From contig JAVTVX010000034.1 of the NCBI GenBank assembly GCA_033439265.1, positions 261,001 to 325,000 of the forward strand: 64,000 bases of DNA. The letters run 5' to 3'. Below the pieces are notes generated by a model. It had not been told where the DNA came from, made no database searches, and saw only the letters and a program-made list of their open reading frames with translations. The position numbers were made by a program, and so were the translations under genes. Source of the DNA: Dillenia suffruticosa (lineage: Eukaryota; Streptophyta; Magnoliopsida; Dilleniales; Dilleniaceae). Shown here in pieces: positions 25,425-38,600 of this stretch (its first letter is position 1; every line of letters begins with the position of its first letter).

Positions 25425-28354
25425 GTAGTTCGAGATTTCTCGAATGTGTTCCCAAATGATTTGTCCGAATTGTCACCAATTAGAGTGATATATTTCTCTA
25501 TTGATGTAGTACCAGATACTATTCATATTTCTATGGCTCCATAGAGAATGACACTAACAGAGTTGAAAGAGTTGAAAAGTCAGTTGCAAGAACTCGTGGA
25601 TAAGAGATTTGTTCATTCGAGTGTTTTTCCTTAGGGTATACCAGTTTTATTTGTAAAGAAGAAAAATGGTTCCTTAAGATTATACATTAATTACCGTAAA
25701 TTGAATCAAGTAACTATTATGAATAAATACCCTTTGCCGAAAATTGATGATCTATTTGATCAGTTGAGAGATGTTACAATTTTCTCTAAATTGGATCTTA
25801 GATTCGGCTATCATTAGATTAGGGTTAGAGAGAAAGATATATCTTAGACGACATTTCGTACTTGCTATGGTCACTATGAGTTCTTGGTTATATCGTTTGG
25901 GTTAACTAATGCCCCAGTAGTTTTTATGAACTTGATGAACCGCGTTTTCAGACCCTATTTGAATGATTTTATTGCGGTGTTTATCGATGATATTTTGGTG
26001 TATTCTAAAAATAGGGTCCAGCATGAACAATATCTTCGCATCACCTTACAAATCTTGAGGGCTGAGAAATTATACGCCCAATTAAGTAAATGTGAATTTT
26101 GGTTCAGTAAAATAATTTTATTGGGTCACATTGTCTCCGGTAAAGGGATTTCTATAGACCCAAAGAAAATTGAAACTATTGTTAATTGGTCCACACCTAC
26201 TACAATTACGGAGGTTTGTAGTTTTCTGGGTTTGGCATGTTGTTACCATAGATTTGTTAAGCATTTTTCTTTGGTAGCTGCTCTATTTACGAGATTAACT
26301 CGTAAGAATGCACCCTTTAGGTAGGATTAACAATGTGATATCAGTTTTCGGACTCTAAAAGATAGGTTTGTGGCAACTCTAGTACTAACATTACCGATTA
26401 GTGGACATGGATATGTGACTTTTAGTGATACATTCAGGATCGGTTTTGGTTGTATACTGATGCAATGACAGAATGTGATAGCTTATATTTCTAGACAATT
26501 GAAACCTCATGAGGCGAATTATCCCACCCATGATTTGGAGTTTGCTGCTATTGTGTTTGTTTTGAAGATTTGGAGACACTATCTCTATGATGGTCACTGT
26601 GAGATTTTCACTGATCATCAGAGTCTCAAATAAGAAGGAGTTGAATCTAAGACAATGCAGATGGCTCGAACTATTGAAAGATTATGATGTTGCTATTCAG
26701 TATCAACCTGGCAAAGCAAATGTTGTAGCAGATGCCCTTAACCATAAATCTATTATTCTAGTAATAGCTCTACAAGTAAGAGAATATCAGATGATAGCTG
26801 AGTTTGAACAATTGAGGATCGATGCTGAGGTAACCAGCCAAGGGTCTCTTTTGGCTCAGTTTATGGTCCAACCAGATCTATCTGATCGTATTAGGGTGGC
26901 TCAATAAGTTGATGAAGCAACAATTAAGTTCAGGGAAGACGTTCTAAAGGGGGAAGCCTAAATTCAATATATCCAATAAAACAATCAGATCTCGAGACAG
27001 GTTGTAGTTCCGAAAGCTCAGAGATTGCAGAGATTAATTTTGTAGGAAACACATAGTTCAGCCTTTTCTATACACCCAAAATCCATCAAGATGTCTAGGA
27101 ATTTGCATCAATCCTTTTGGTGGCTCAGTATAAAGTGAGACATTGTATAGTTTATTTGCAGATGCTTGACATGTCAACAAATAAAAGCTGAACACCATAG
27201 ATCTGATGGACTACTTGAGCTACTCCCTATCCCTGAGTAAAAATAGGAGCATATCATCGTGGATTTTGTCTCAGGGTTACCTAAAACTCTGAGGAGACTT
27301 GATGCTATATGGGTGATAGTGGATCGGCTCACCAAATCAGTTCACTTTCTCCTTGTTACGATGACTCATTCCATAGAGAAGTTAGATGAACTGTGCATTG
27401 ATGGAATTGTGAGATTGCATGGTATACCAGTATCAATTGTTTCCGATAGAGATCCGAGATTTATTTCTCAATTTTGGCAAAGCTTTCAATTCAGATTAAG
27501 AAATAAACTTAATTTCTCCACGGCATATCATCCTCAGACAGATGGTCAATCAGAGACGACTATATAGACTCTAGAGGATATGTTGAGAGCCTGTATTTTA
27601 GAACTCTATGGTAATTGGGCTGAACATTTAATACTAGTGGAATTTGTTTATAACAACAACTATCACTTTAGCATTGGCATGGCATCGTTTAAAATATTAT
27701 ATGGAAGGAAATGTAGGACTCCTCTTTGTTGAAATGAAGTGGGTGAGAAGCAGCTAATTCAGTTTGAAACAGAGTTTACTTATCTACAAGAAACTATGGA
27801 GAAAGTTTAGACCATTTAAGAAAAGTTTAGAACCGCTCAATCTCGTTAGAAGAGTTATGCGGATCAGAGATGCAGAGATTTGGAATTTGAAGTAAGAGAT
27901 AAAGTTTTTCTGAAAGTTTCTCTAATTAAAGGGGTAGTGAGATTAGGGAAGAAAAAGAAAAAATTCAGTCCCAGATTTGTTGGTACTTTTGAGATTCTAG
28001 CGAGAGTTGGGTTATCTATATATGAATTGGCTCTACCTCTAGCATTTGAGGGAGTTCACCCGACATTCCATGTTTCTATACTAAGGAAGTATGTCTATAG
28101 TCCTTCACATATAATCAGTTATGAACCTCTCGACATTACTAAAAATTTAACTTATGTCGAGCGGTCAGTCCAGATTCTAGACTCTCGAGAACAGAACTTA
28201 AGAACCAAGATTATTAGATTGATAAAAGTTTTGTAGACATATCATACCTCCAAGGAGGCATCTTGGGAGTTGGAATCAGAAATGAAGGAGCAACACCCAT
28301 ATCTTTTTAAACTTGAGCGGTGATCTGAAGGCTGAATCTTTTAAGGGGGAAGGA

Positions 28355-30762
28355 TATAAGATCTCATTTTTAGAAAACATTAAAACATGTATTTTCGTTT
28401 GCATTTCTACTTATCACGTTTAAATTTTTCGCATCACATTGTGATAAATTAGATATACTGTGATTTTAAACGCATTTGAGATGCATGTTTCAAATTTTGT
28501 GTTTATTATTTTAAGTAGAGGTCGAGTATATTAAAATTAACAAGAGTATGGAACATATTGTCTCATGAAAACGATCGGAATGATACAACAAAAGAATCAA
28601 ACTAGGGTTTGGTATAGGACCTACAAAAGAAAAAAAATGAAAAAGAAAAAAAATAAAATGAAAAAAAATAAAATGAAAAAAAAAATTGGGGACACCATGG
28701 CACACCATCACCCAATATATGGCATCCATACCTTTGACATATCACAATATTTGGGCCCCACATTCTACTTATAATTGAAATAAGAAAGGGAAAGAGGCAT
28801 TTTTGAATATTATTCACGTCCTCTTCTTCTTCATTCCAAAAACCAAGCCCTAATTCCATAGAAGCTGCACGTTGAGCTTAGATTCAGCAACCTCCACCCA
28901 TATATTTAGTGTCCCAAACATAAAGAAGTGTATGAAAGCGGTGAAACAAGATGAAAAGTACATAGAAAGTAAGGAAGTTGGAGATAGGTAAGCAAAGTGA
29001 GGTTTACCATACTTGTATTTGTTTCTTTTATGCTTAATTGCCATGTTGATATGTGTTAGACTGTTTGTAGTATTAGAATAAGGATAAAATTATGTAGGAA
29101 AAAAAGAAATCACGTTATTTAACTTAGAGGTATGAATAGACATGAATTATGCTTGTTGGATAGATTGACAATGTCTCAGGTTTTACCTATAACTTTTTCT
29201 GCATAACTGCAAATGGAACATGGTTTTCTTTTGATTAAACTAGACTCCATAGTTTTAAAATGACATATAATTCAAAGATTTTTGTAAAAAATTGGATTTT
29301 TTATGAATTTTTGAAATAGCATAATCTCTGTAGGAAAACTGCTATGTTTACAGTATGATCATGCTCTATTCTTTATTCAATATCTTTTTTTGCACAGTTA
29401 CAAATTGAGTAGGGTTTTCTTTTAGAAACTAGATTTTCATAGTTTTAAAATAACGTAATATTCAAAGAGTTTCATTGAGAAATGATTTTTAGGTGAATTT
29501 TTAAATCGCCATATTCTTTTGCACAAAACCCTATTTTTGTCTGTTTTTGTGCTGAACTTTGTTTCAATTTTGAACTGCCTTCTATACTAAATTAGGCAAA
29601 ACTCTAAACATAAGATTGAAGTCCTACCTCTTATCTTCAAATGGCCATTGGAATTGGCCTAATTTGATATGTGTAGAAAAGTTACATTATATATTTTAAG
29701 ACTACGCGAGATGTAGGGTGAATTCAAATTGTAAAATAGATTGGTTTGGATATCGCTGAATGATTGGAATTGAACCTGGCTATAAACATGAAAGTTATAG
29801 TCTCATGACTTAGCTTTAAGTAACCTTTAGAATTACCTTAACTTAAGTATTGCAATTCAAGTTATGTCACTTTCCCAAAATTGCTCATGTTGAAAATTGT
29901 TGAACAAATTCTTGGATGCACAACGAGTTGTATAGCATGCATAATTATGATGTTGAATTACAACTTGTGTGAAACTTGTTATGAATTGTGGTTATTGCAT
30001 CTGGGAATCATGGAGAAATATAAAAAGAAAGTGATAACACTAGAACACCTCTGACAGTTTTGCGAAGCCTGCGGACGAAACTTGAGGTGTATAGTTGGCA
30101 TACGGGGTTCCGAAAATTTTGCGAAATCTGCGGACAATAATAAATATAAGAAAAAATAATGGCTCCATAAGTAACTATCATGGTTGTTTTCTTGAGAATG
30201 TTGATAATAATGTGTATTTTTTTATACTATTTGCAAGTTTATATTACTGTATAAGAATGTTGATATCTTGGTACCTATTTTCTTGCTATACATGCCATTG
30301 GCTCCCTGTATACTTGCTTAGTTTATACTGATCCTGATATCATTGTTTTCATGTAATCAAGGAGACAAGAGAGAACCGCATGGTAGAGGCTTTGAGTCAA
30401 AAGATTTCATTCGCTACTTTTTTGTGACCTATTTGTAATACTAAAACTTGTTACTTTTGTGTTTCCTTTGGGTTTATATGTATACTTGTTATATGTAAAT
30501 GAATAATTAGAGACCAATGACAGACTTATATGTATAGTTTTGATTTTTGTTGAGACTATATTCTGTAGTATGTTATTGGATGGTCAGAAGATCCATTAAT
30601 GTCGTTTATTTGATATTTCAGGTAATTTGAATGTTTTATCAAGTTTTATATTAACCACAAGTGGCTAAATAGTCATTAAATATGGCAGACTTTACCGTTA
30701 TTTTATTTGAAAAGAACAAACGATTTATTTTCTTTTAATATAAATCTCTTTCTACATTATCA
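28355..30762 (+). repeat. 3' LTR of the chromovirus
   Basis: Starts TATAAGATCT after the polypurine tract and ends ATTATCA. It matches 23053-25424, with some extra repeated sequence near 29340-29470. Confidence 0.85.
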
Positions 30763-31264
30763 CACATAGGGAGTGCAATGTCGCGAGTCCAGACGTCGCA
30801 TTTTAATTGAGTTAATTGGTTCTGCATTTACTTGTTTATCTCCTTTTACTAAGGGGTGCAACGCCTAGAGAGCAGGTTGTCACAAGTTGGGAGGTTAGAT
30901 GAGGCCGAAGAATGGAGAAGTTTCAGATCTTGATGCATCTTTTCTGTCTTCTTCTGGCCAACTTTTACCTTTTACAAAGTTCTTCCCAACTTCTCTTGTA
31001 AAATTTTTGTAATTTTTTTTTCTAATTGTATGATATCTTTTTTTGTACTACATGGGGTCTTGTACTTCTCATTTCCTTTTTACTCGCTCTGTCTTATAAT
31101 AATATCAACAAGTGAATTTTTTTCCTTTTTTAAAATTGCACTTTGCATCTGTCCTGTACCTGTGACGTGAAGGATAATAATATTTCTCAGAATATTCAAA
31201 TCGTTTAACTAGTTCCTTATGAAGTTGTTACAAAATTTCAATTAAAAGCATAGGATATACCTGC
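30763..31264. other. Unassigned stretch inside the Tat-type element
   Basis: Between the chromovirus LTR and the tandem repeats. It is T-rich on the plus strand in its second half and has no recognised coding frame. It may be 3' non-coding sequence of the Tat-type element or a further small insertion. Together with 22764-23052 it would be continuous if the chromovirus were absent. Confidence 0.4.
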
Positions 31265-31960
31265 CCATTGGAGAGCTATATTCTTTATTGACAGTGTACT
31301 ACGTTTGGTAGGACGTTCTATCGAGAAAGAGAAATTTAACGAGAGGATCGACTGTATCTACCCGTCTAGAAATTATATCCTTTATTGACGACACGCGACA
31401 TTCGGTAGGGTACCTGATTAAAAGAGTTCAAATGATAGAAGGGGTCATGTCTATCTGACTGGGAAATATATCACTTATTGATGACACGTAACGTTTGGTC
31501 GGGTACTCAATTAAGAAAGTTTGAATGATAGAGGTGGTCGTATCTACCAGATTAGGAGATACATCCCTTATTGATGACATATTATGTTCGGTAAAACACT
31601 CGATTAAGAGAGTTTAAACAATAGAAGGGCCATATCTAAACGACTGAGAGATACATCCCTTATTGATGACATATTACATTTGGTAAGACACTTGATTAAG
31701 AGAGTTCAAATGATAAAAAGGGGTCGTGTTTGTTCAACTGTGAAATACATTCCTTTTTTACGACACGCTACGTTTGATACGGCACTCGATTAAAAGAGTT
31801 CAAGGCCATGTCTGCCTGACTGGGAAATATATCTCTTATTAACAACATGCAATGTTCGGTAGGGTACTCAATTAAGAAAGTTTAAACTACAAAAATGGTT
31901 GTGTCTACTTGACTGGGAGATACGTCCCTTATTGATGACACCCTACGCTCGGTACATATA
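31265..31960 (-). repeat. Tandem repeat array, about 93-bp unit, about 8 copies
   Basis: The core TTATTGATGAC and its variants recur at 31285, 31382, 31475, 31568, 31660, 31754, 31837 and 31929, a spacing of 83-97 bases, mostly 92-94. Each unit also carries GGGAGATACAT-like and CTCGATTAAGAGAGTT-like blocks. It lies between pol and the 3' LTR of the Tat-type element, where this lineage is known to carry variable tandem repeats. Confidence 0.9.
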
Positions 31961-34900
31961 TAAGAACATATCAATCCATAAATAGGTTAAAGGACCGCGG
32001 TGGCCTTATCTGATTGTTTAGTTGAAATTGATGTTTTTCCACATGAAAGCAACAATCGTTATTAATAGTAGATGCACAAGTTCTTGGAGTTCCAAATCCT
32101 AGGTTCGGTTGAGTCATCTAGGTGATTGAGGTGATATATCCTTAGTTGAACTTTACTCGATAAGACCCTTCCCAATTGGGTGCTAATTTCCCTCCTAGTG
32201 GAGGCTGTCCGATAGGCCATACTTTTCTTAATACCAGATCCCTGGCCTTAAATGTTCTAGTCCCAACCCACTTGTTGTAATATCACGCCATTTGCTGTTG
32301 ATAAGTTACCATTCGAACAAATGTAGTTTCTTGTAGCTCGGGGAGCAGGCCCAATCATTTATGTAGTGTGAGTTCATTCTGCCCTTGTTCGTATTGATCT
32401 GCTCAGAGTGAAGGAATATCAATCTCCACCAGTATCACTACTTTGCAACCGTAAGTCAGACTGAATGAGGTTCTCCTATTGCCCTTCATGACATTATTCC
32501 GCAGGCTAAAAAAATGTTATAGAACTCGTCTATCCAACAACCCTTAACTTCATCTAGTGCAGCCTTCAGCCCTTGCAAAATCATTTGGTTCATTACCTTG
32601 GTGAGGCCATTAGCATGATAACGTGATGCTAAATTTTCAACCTACTACAAAAGTCTTAAATACTTTGTTATCGAACTGTTTACCTTTATCAGTAATGAGG
32701 ACGTGAGGCATGTCGAATCTCGTAATGATAGGTGACCATACAAAGTTCTGCATCTTGCTGGTAGTGATCTGTGCTAGTGGCTCAACTTCTACCCACTTGG
32801 TAAAATAGTCAATGGTCGCAACCAAAAACTTTCACTATCCGGTAGCGGTGGAAAAGGCCTAAGGATATTCATCCCCCATTGTGCGAATGGCAATGGGCTC
32901 GCTATCGGGTTGAGCTTGGTAGAGGGCTAACGAGGTACCGATAAGAAGCGTTGAAACTTGTCGTTCCTTTGATATAACTATCCACATCGGTTTTCATGAT
33001 GGACCAGTAATACCATTGTCGAAGAGCCTTGTTCACTAGGTTTCAAGTGCCTAGATGACTGCCATATAACCCCTCATAGATTTCTCTAAGAGCATAATTT
33101 TCTTCTTAAGGTGTCAGGCATTTCCAGTATAGATGTGTGTAGGACTTCTTATAGAGATCTTCGTTGATAATGGCATAGTAGGCGGTCTTACACTTTATCC
33201 TAATGGTTTCAGCGGCTGAGCTCGATAGTTGTTCATGCTTCAGATAGGCCTTTATGGGATCTTTCTAACTTGGTAAATTATCCGTCGATATGATTTGTTT
33301 AGACTCATCGATACTCGAGTGTGGCAAGCTCTCTATATAAAATGTTCAGCTAGTTGCCATTAAGTCAAAGCTAACTAGTTTTGAGAGGGTATCGACTCGT
33401 GCATTTTCTGATCAGGGGATCTGCTATATGTTCACCTTATCAAATTTGCCCGCCGCTTCTCATAGATTAGTTAGATATTTCACCATTGTTAGATCCTTAA
33501 TCTCGTAGACCCCTTTAATTTATTTGACAAATAATTGACTATCGGTGAGAACCCATGTGTTTTGGACTTCCAATGATGTTGCTATGTACAACCTGATTAG
33601 TCGTACTCGACCTGATTATTTGTTGCTCGGAAGTCAAAATGAAGGGCGTATTTAGTCTTGAAATCATCTAGCCTCACAAGGATGAGTCCGAATAGCTTCC
33701 TAGTGAGTTTGATGAACCATCTGCATGGAGGGTCCATTCGGTCAACAAACATTCTTCTTAGTCATCAGTGTGGGGCTTTTTGATGAGAGTTGGCAGCATA
33801 CACTCGAGAATGAAGTCAACAAGGGTTTGGCTTTTTATTGTTGGGTTTGGTTGGTATTTGATGTATAATCATCTAACTCGATACTCCACTTAACTAGTTG
33901 GCCCAATGTGTCCCTTTTTTGTAAGATCTGCTTTAGAGGCTAGTTAGTCAACACTACAATGGTATGGGTTTGGAAGTAAGGTCGAAGGCGTCTGGCAGTT
34001 ACGACTAGGGTGAAAGCCATCTTCTCGATAGGTCGATAATTGACCTTCGCTTCTTGAAGTATACCACTGATGTAATACACAAACTTCTATCGGTGGATTC
34101 CTTCCTTACAAGAATAGAGTAGAGTGCTCAGTCAGAGATAGAGAGGTAAAATTAAAGTTTCTCATAGAGAACTGGTCGAGAGAGGAGTAGACGTGACATG
34201 AGATACTCTTTGAGGTGCTTTTTGAGCTGGCCAAACGCTACTTGCCACTCTAGCATCTAATTAAATTTCTGAGACTTCTTCAGGGAATTGTAGAAGGGTT
34301 TATATTTTTTTCCTACTTTTGACATGAATCAATTTAGACCTGCAATTATCACCGTGAGGCGTTGTATCTCTTTCACTGTTCTCGGTGATACCATATCCAG
34401 TATCGCTTGTATCCTCGTTGGATTCGTTTCAATCCCCTGGTTGGTAATTAGGAAGTCTAGGAACTTCCCCGAAGTAATCCCAAAAGTGCATTTCGCTAGA
34501 TTCGGCCTTATGTTATTACGTTCCAATGTTTGGAATGTCTCTTCTAGATTTGCAACATAACTTTCGGCCTTAGTACTTTTAGCGAGCATGTTGTCAACAT
34601 AGATCTCCATGTTCTCTCAAGCTATTCGTTGAAAACCTTGTTCACCAGCTGTTAAAAGGTCGCACCAGCATTTTTACGCCAAATGGCATCACCTTGTAGT
34701 AATAAGTGTCAAACTCTTTGATGAAACTGATTTTTTCTTCGTCTTCGGGGGCCATGCATTTTTGGTTGTAGTCAAAGTATGCATCCATGAAACTTAAGAG
34801 CTAGTGACCCGATGAATTATCTACCAACTTATTGATGTTGGGGAGTAGATAGCTATCCTTCGAGCACAGCTTGTTGAGATCGGTGAAATCTATATACATT

Positions 34901-35896
34901 CTCCACTTGCCGTTAGCCATAACAATGTTGGCCAACCACTCCAGATAGTTTACCTCACGAATGAACCCTACTCTATTGCTAGGAGTTTCTAGAGTTCCTC
35001 TTGTGTTACATGCTGATACTCCAACATGAATATCATTTTCTTTTGTTTAATCGATTTGCGACTGATATTTACAATCAATCTGTAAACATGATCGAGGGGT
35101 GGATCCTAAGCATGTCTTCTGGGGACCACACAAAAACTTTAGAATGTCATCGAAAATAGTCTACGATTGCATTCCGGAGGGGTATTAATAGGGAGGTGCC
35201 AACTTGTATCATCTGACCTGGTACATTTGTGATAGGAATCACTATTACTTCCTCTCCGGTCTGATGTTTAGATGGGTGTTCGAAATCATCTCTAAGTTCT
35301 TGTGTTTCTACCAAGAGAATTTCCTTTTCTATTTTGATAGAGGGGATAGTCGACAGGTCGACATCGCCATAGAGCATTGTGACCCCTAGGGGCGTCCTAA
35401 ATTTGATCTTTATATGCTTTGTATTTTGCAGCTCTTTGAGACCATTCAAATTAGGATGATCTAGGATGGCATTATAGGGAGACAAGAGTTTCACCACGTG
35501 AAAAGTGGTTCTAGTAGCAACGTGGTGAGGAGGCATTCTGAAGACTACGATAAATGAGATGGTATCTGCTGAATGTATGTTTTCATCAGTGAATCCTTTT
35601 ATTGGTCCTTCAGAAGGTCGAAAATGGAATGGGGCAAAGTCCATTCGTTGGAAGGTGTCCCAAAAGAGGAGGTTCTATTCTACTCTCTGATCAATGAAGA
35701 TCCTGCTAACGAGGTAGGACCCTATTCCTGCAGTGATGATCAATGGGCCATTGCGACTCGTGTCGACTCCTATCAGATCATTATTATCGAAACCAATGAT
35801 CGGCCATTTTCTCTTGGTTAATGCCATAATTGTAAGAGAAAGGAGATGGTGATAGGAACATAGGAAATCGATCTATTCCCATGGACAACACCAATT

Positions 35897-36543
35897 TGTT
35901 GGAGGTAGGTTTGGCTTCACAGATAATAGCTCTGCCGACTTAAACAAATTGATTGGTCACCTGTTGATCTTGATAATCGACACCTGCAAAGAACTATCGA
36001 AGGGTGCTTTGCTCCAACATCCAACTTGGAGAGCAATTTTTGAAAAGAGAAATAGACTAAAAGAAAACTTTGTTATGTCTTTTATATGCTATGTTTGTAA
36101 GTTTCAGGAAAGCATACTTGGTTGGCTAAGCTAAGGATGTATATGTAATCAGCCTCTATAAGTCTTGTACGCTTTTGGGGTATCTAAAACCTTAGTTTCT
36201 TTATGGAGATGTCCCAAGATTCACAAGTATCTAATAATCTGTTGGAGATTCGATATCTTCCCAGTTAAAAGAAATTTCAGATTCTGAGATTTCCTTCCTT
36301 ATTATAAGATGTAATTCCATCTTTTATAGAGAGATGTATATTGCTCCAAGTTAATTGAATATTGGACACTGAGAAGGTTCGTGAGTCAGTCATGTATCTA
36401 CCAAGAAAGGTTTAGTTGTTAGGCGCCGAGGAGAGGGGGCACATTTCAAGTAAACAATGCTTTTTGACAAGTTGTAGCATGTTTTATTTGTTGGGCCTTG
36501 GGCCCACATTGCGTGCCAATAGACTTTGAACTATATACCATCA
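35897..36543 (-). repeat. 5' LTR of the Tat-type element
   Basis: On the minus strand it starts TGATGGTATATAG and ends CCTCCAACA, followed by the primer-binding-site-like sequence at 35875-35896. Confidence 0.8.
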
Positions 36544-36912
36544 TATCCAATTTAAGTTGTTTTGGTCAGTCAATATGTGAGTGGATTTGCAAGTTGATCT
36601 ATTCTCAAGAGATAATATAATGGTCACAATCTCTCTCCCCTAATCCGATGATATCGGGTTCAAATTTGAATATAACAAAAAAAAAACAAGTTGATCATAT
36701 AATAGTAACTAATATTAACACCTATTGTAATAAAAAAAACGCCTTGATTTAATAAAAAGAATTATTATCAAAATGTTATATAATAAAAAAAAGAAAAAAG
36801 TAATAAAAATATGAAATTCAAAATGAAATCCACGGGAGATTATCCTCTTGTCTCCGATGCACATTTCTTTATTTTTATTTAATAAAAATATCATAATTTA
36901 TAAATTTATGCA
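36544..36912. other. Short AT-rich spacer between Tat-type and CACTA elements
   Basis: No coding frame. One segment ending in GGTTCAAATTTG near 36658-36670 resembles a tRNA-type B box followed by an A-rich run, but no matching A box was found at the usual distance. Confidence 0.4.
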
Positions 36913-36929
36913 TACCACTACAAAAAAAC

Positions 36930-37360
36930 ACGGAATTTGCGACAGACCTTTGCGACAAACATTTTTTGTTGCTATTTTGCGACGAATTTGGCGGCGAAAA
37001 AAAATTTCATTACCATTTTCCAACGATATTAGCAACGAAAAAAACTTCGTAGCTAACTTAGCGACGAAATCATTCCTCGTCACTGAATTTGCGATGAAAA
37101 TGAATTTCGTCGCTAAATTTGCGACGAAAATGAATTTGTCGCAGATTTCAGCGACAAAAACTAATTTCGTCGAGCATTTCAGCAACGAGAAGATATTTCG
37201 TCGCTGAAATTGGCGACGAATAGATGTTTCGTCGCTGAAATCAGCAACAACATTAGTTCGTCGCAGATTTCAGACACGAATAAGTTCTTCGTTGCTAAAA
37301 TCAGTGACGCGCAGAGATTTCGTCACTGAAATCGCAACGAATAGTCCTTTTCGTTGCAGA
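36930..37360. repeat. 5' subterminal repeats of the CACTA element
   Basis: More than 20 copies of GCGACGAA, TTCGTCGC or near variants in both orientations, spaced about 10-25 bases apart. A second group at about 37895-38105 has the longer form TTCGTCGCTGATTTCA. Such clusters bind the element-encoded DNA-binding protein in known CACTA elements. Confidence 0.9.
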
Positions 37361-38222
37361 TTCATTATCTATATTTTAATGAAAATTTAAAAATGTTTAA
37401 ATTTGACATGACATTTTTCCTAATCAAATATAAATATTATTAAATGAAAGTGCACATTTTAATAAATAAATATTGTAATAGTTAAATGAAACCGCCGAAA
37501 GCGTTGCTAGTGTTCATTTATGCATAATTGTTCATGCATTTCCTCTATATTTGTACAATTTGCCCCTCACGAATGTACATTGACGTGCTTAATGCACTTT
37601 GCCTAAAAATAAGAAAGGAAACCCAAAGTTCATGCAATTGGAGCCGAAATACGTGGCAAGGATGCCAAAAGTAAAAGACAATCAACTAAGACAGAGTAAT
37701 TAGTTAGTTAGTTAGTAATAGTAATTAATTAAATAGATAGTAAGTAATTAAAATAAATTAAAAATTATATGAAGATATTAGATGAAAAAATAATAATAGC
37801 ATGTCATGATTTTGATCTTTGCGCATACTTTTCATTCCGTAGACATGTATAAAATTAATTAAAAAAAACTTTAAAAAAACCAAAAAAGGTCATGATTTCA
37901 GCGACGAACGAGAGGTTCGTCGCTGATTTCAACGACGAACGCCGCGTCCGTCGCTGTTTTCAGCGGCGTAGCGACGAACTCGGTGTTCATCGCTGTTTTC
38001 TGCGACGAACGCGCTGTTCGTCGCTGTGCGTCGCTATTTTCAACGACGAATGGGATGTTCGTCGCTGATTTCAGCAACGAACGCGATGTTCGTCGCTGAT
38101 TTCATTGCAAAAATTTTTTAATGCCTCCCACCCAATTTTCCTCTCCCTCTCTTCCCCCACTTTCCTCTCCCTCTCTTCCTCCTCTCCCTCTCTTCCCCGC
38201 GGTCGTCTCCCTCCAACGAGGT

Positions 38223-38250
38223 ACTCTCTCTCTCTCTCTCTCTCTCTCTA
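38223..38250. repeat. (CT)n microsatellite
   Basis: About 14 CT units directly before the GC-rich hairpin repeats in the CACTA element. Confidence 0.9.
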
Positions 38251-38600
38251 GATCCGGCGGCAATGCCGCCGGATCGTGGCGGGGGAAGGGCAGCGCCCCT
38301 CCCCCGGGCTGCTTTCAACGACGGGGGAGGTGCCGCAGCGCCTCCCCCGCTGAGATCCGGCCACAGAGGCCGGATCTGGGACGGGATGGCCCCGCCCGCA
38401 TCTTTGCAGGCGGGGCTGACCGGGGGAGGGGCAGCGCCCCTCCCCAGGGTTTCTTTGAACAGCGGGGGAGGCGCCGCAGCGCCTCCCCCCGCTGAGATCC
38501 GGCCACAGAGGCCGGATCTTGGACGGGAAGGCCCCGTCCGCATCTTCGCAGGCGGGGCCGACCGGGGGAGGGGCAGCGCCCCTCCCCCGGGTTTCTTTAA
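38251..38600. repeat. GC-rich hairpin-forming tandem repeat, 142-bp unit
   Basis: A unit beginning GGGGGAGGGGCAGCGCCCC recurs at 38281, 38422 and 38564, giving about 2.3 copies with a 141-142 bp period. Each unit packs several inverted repeats: GGGGAGGGGCAGCGCC with its partner, GGGGGAGGCGCC with GGCGCCTCCCCC-like partners, GATCCGGCC with GGCCGGATC, and GCCCCGCC with GGCGGGGC. A further palindrome, GATCCGGCGG with CCGCCGGATC, opens the block at 38251. The GC content contrasts sharply with the AT-rich flanks. Long open frames on both strands here are by-products of the GC-rich repeat. Confidence 0.9.

Larger units (their letters stand above)
23053..30762 (+). mobile_element. Ty3/Gypsy chromovirus (Tekay/Del-like) fossil, nested in the Tat-type element
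   Basis: Long direct LTRs (23053-25424 and 28355-30762) flank a pol region. Recognised parts in order are the start of reverse transcriptase (near 25540), the catalytic region ([12 protein letters not shown] near 25975), RNase H (near 26400-26750), an integrase core (27259-27567, DFVSGLPKT and STAYHPQTDGQSE) and a C-terminal chromodomain-like end (near 28150-28320, LDSREQNLR and ASWELESE). A polypurine tract, TTTTAAGGGGGAAGGA, precedes the 3' LTR. No gag region was recognised. LTRs of about 2.4 kb and the chromodomain-like end fit the Tekay/Del clade. It is broken, with many breaks. The LTRs differ by roughly 10-15 percent by eye over the first 200 bases, so it is old but younger than its host element. 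No matching target duplication was found. Confidence 0.85.
22075..36543 (-). mobile_element. Tat-type Ty3/Gypsy fossil, interrupted by a chromovirus
   Basis: Read on the minus strand. Two LTRs in the same orientation (35897-36543 and 22075-22763) share long blocks. Next to the right-hand LTR, 35875-35896 gives TTGGTGTTGTCCATGGGAA, close to the primer-binding site usual for Tat/Athila-type elements. Next to the left-hand LTR the minus strand reads GGAGCAGGGGCAAA, a typical polypurine tract, so that LTR is a 3' LTR of an element extending rightward. Parts between are a protease-like region (35147-35644), reverse transcriptase (around 34329-34610, with VDNMLAKS and NPTRIQAILDM), RNase H traces and an integrase (around 32637-32825, YFTKWVEVEPLA), then a 3' tandem-repeat zone. 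It is broken, with many breaks. The LTRs differ by roughly a fifth by eye, so it is old. No clear target duplication was found. Confidence 0.75.

Noticed and set aside
28511-28859. Lys-rich and Phe-rich frames of 69-85 codons on both strands
   Set aside because: By-products of the A-rich run in the chromovirus 3' LTR.
23053-30770. Search for a target duplication at the chromovirus ends
   Set aside because: Flanks read AGTTG on the left and CACAT on the right and do not match, so none is claimed.
31265-31960. Regular repeat spacing that might suggest a CRISPR array
   Set aside because: The whole unit repeats, with no conserved short repeat and unique spacers, and it lies in a plant Gypsy element.
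36550-36690. Possible tRNA-derived SINE (B-box-like GGTTCAAATTTG and A-rich end)
   Set aside because: No A box at the expected distance, no target duplication and no second copy seen.
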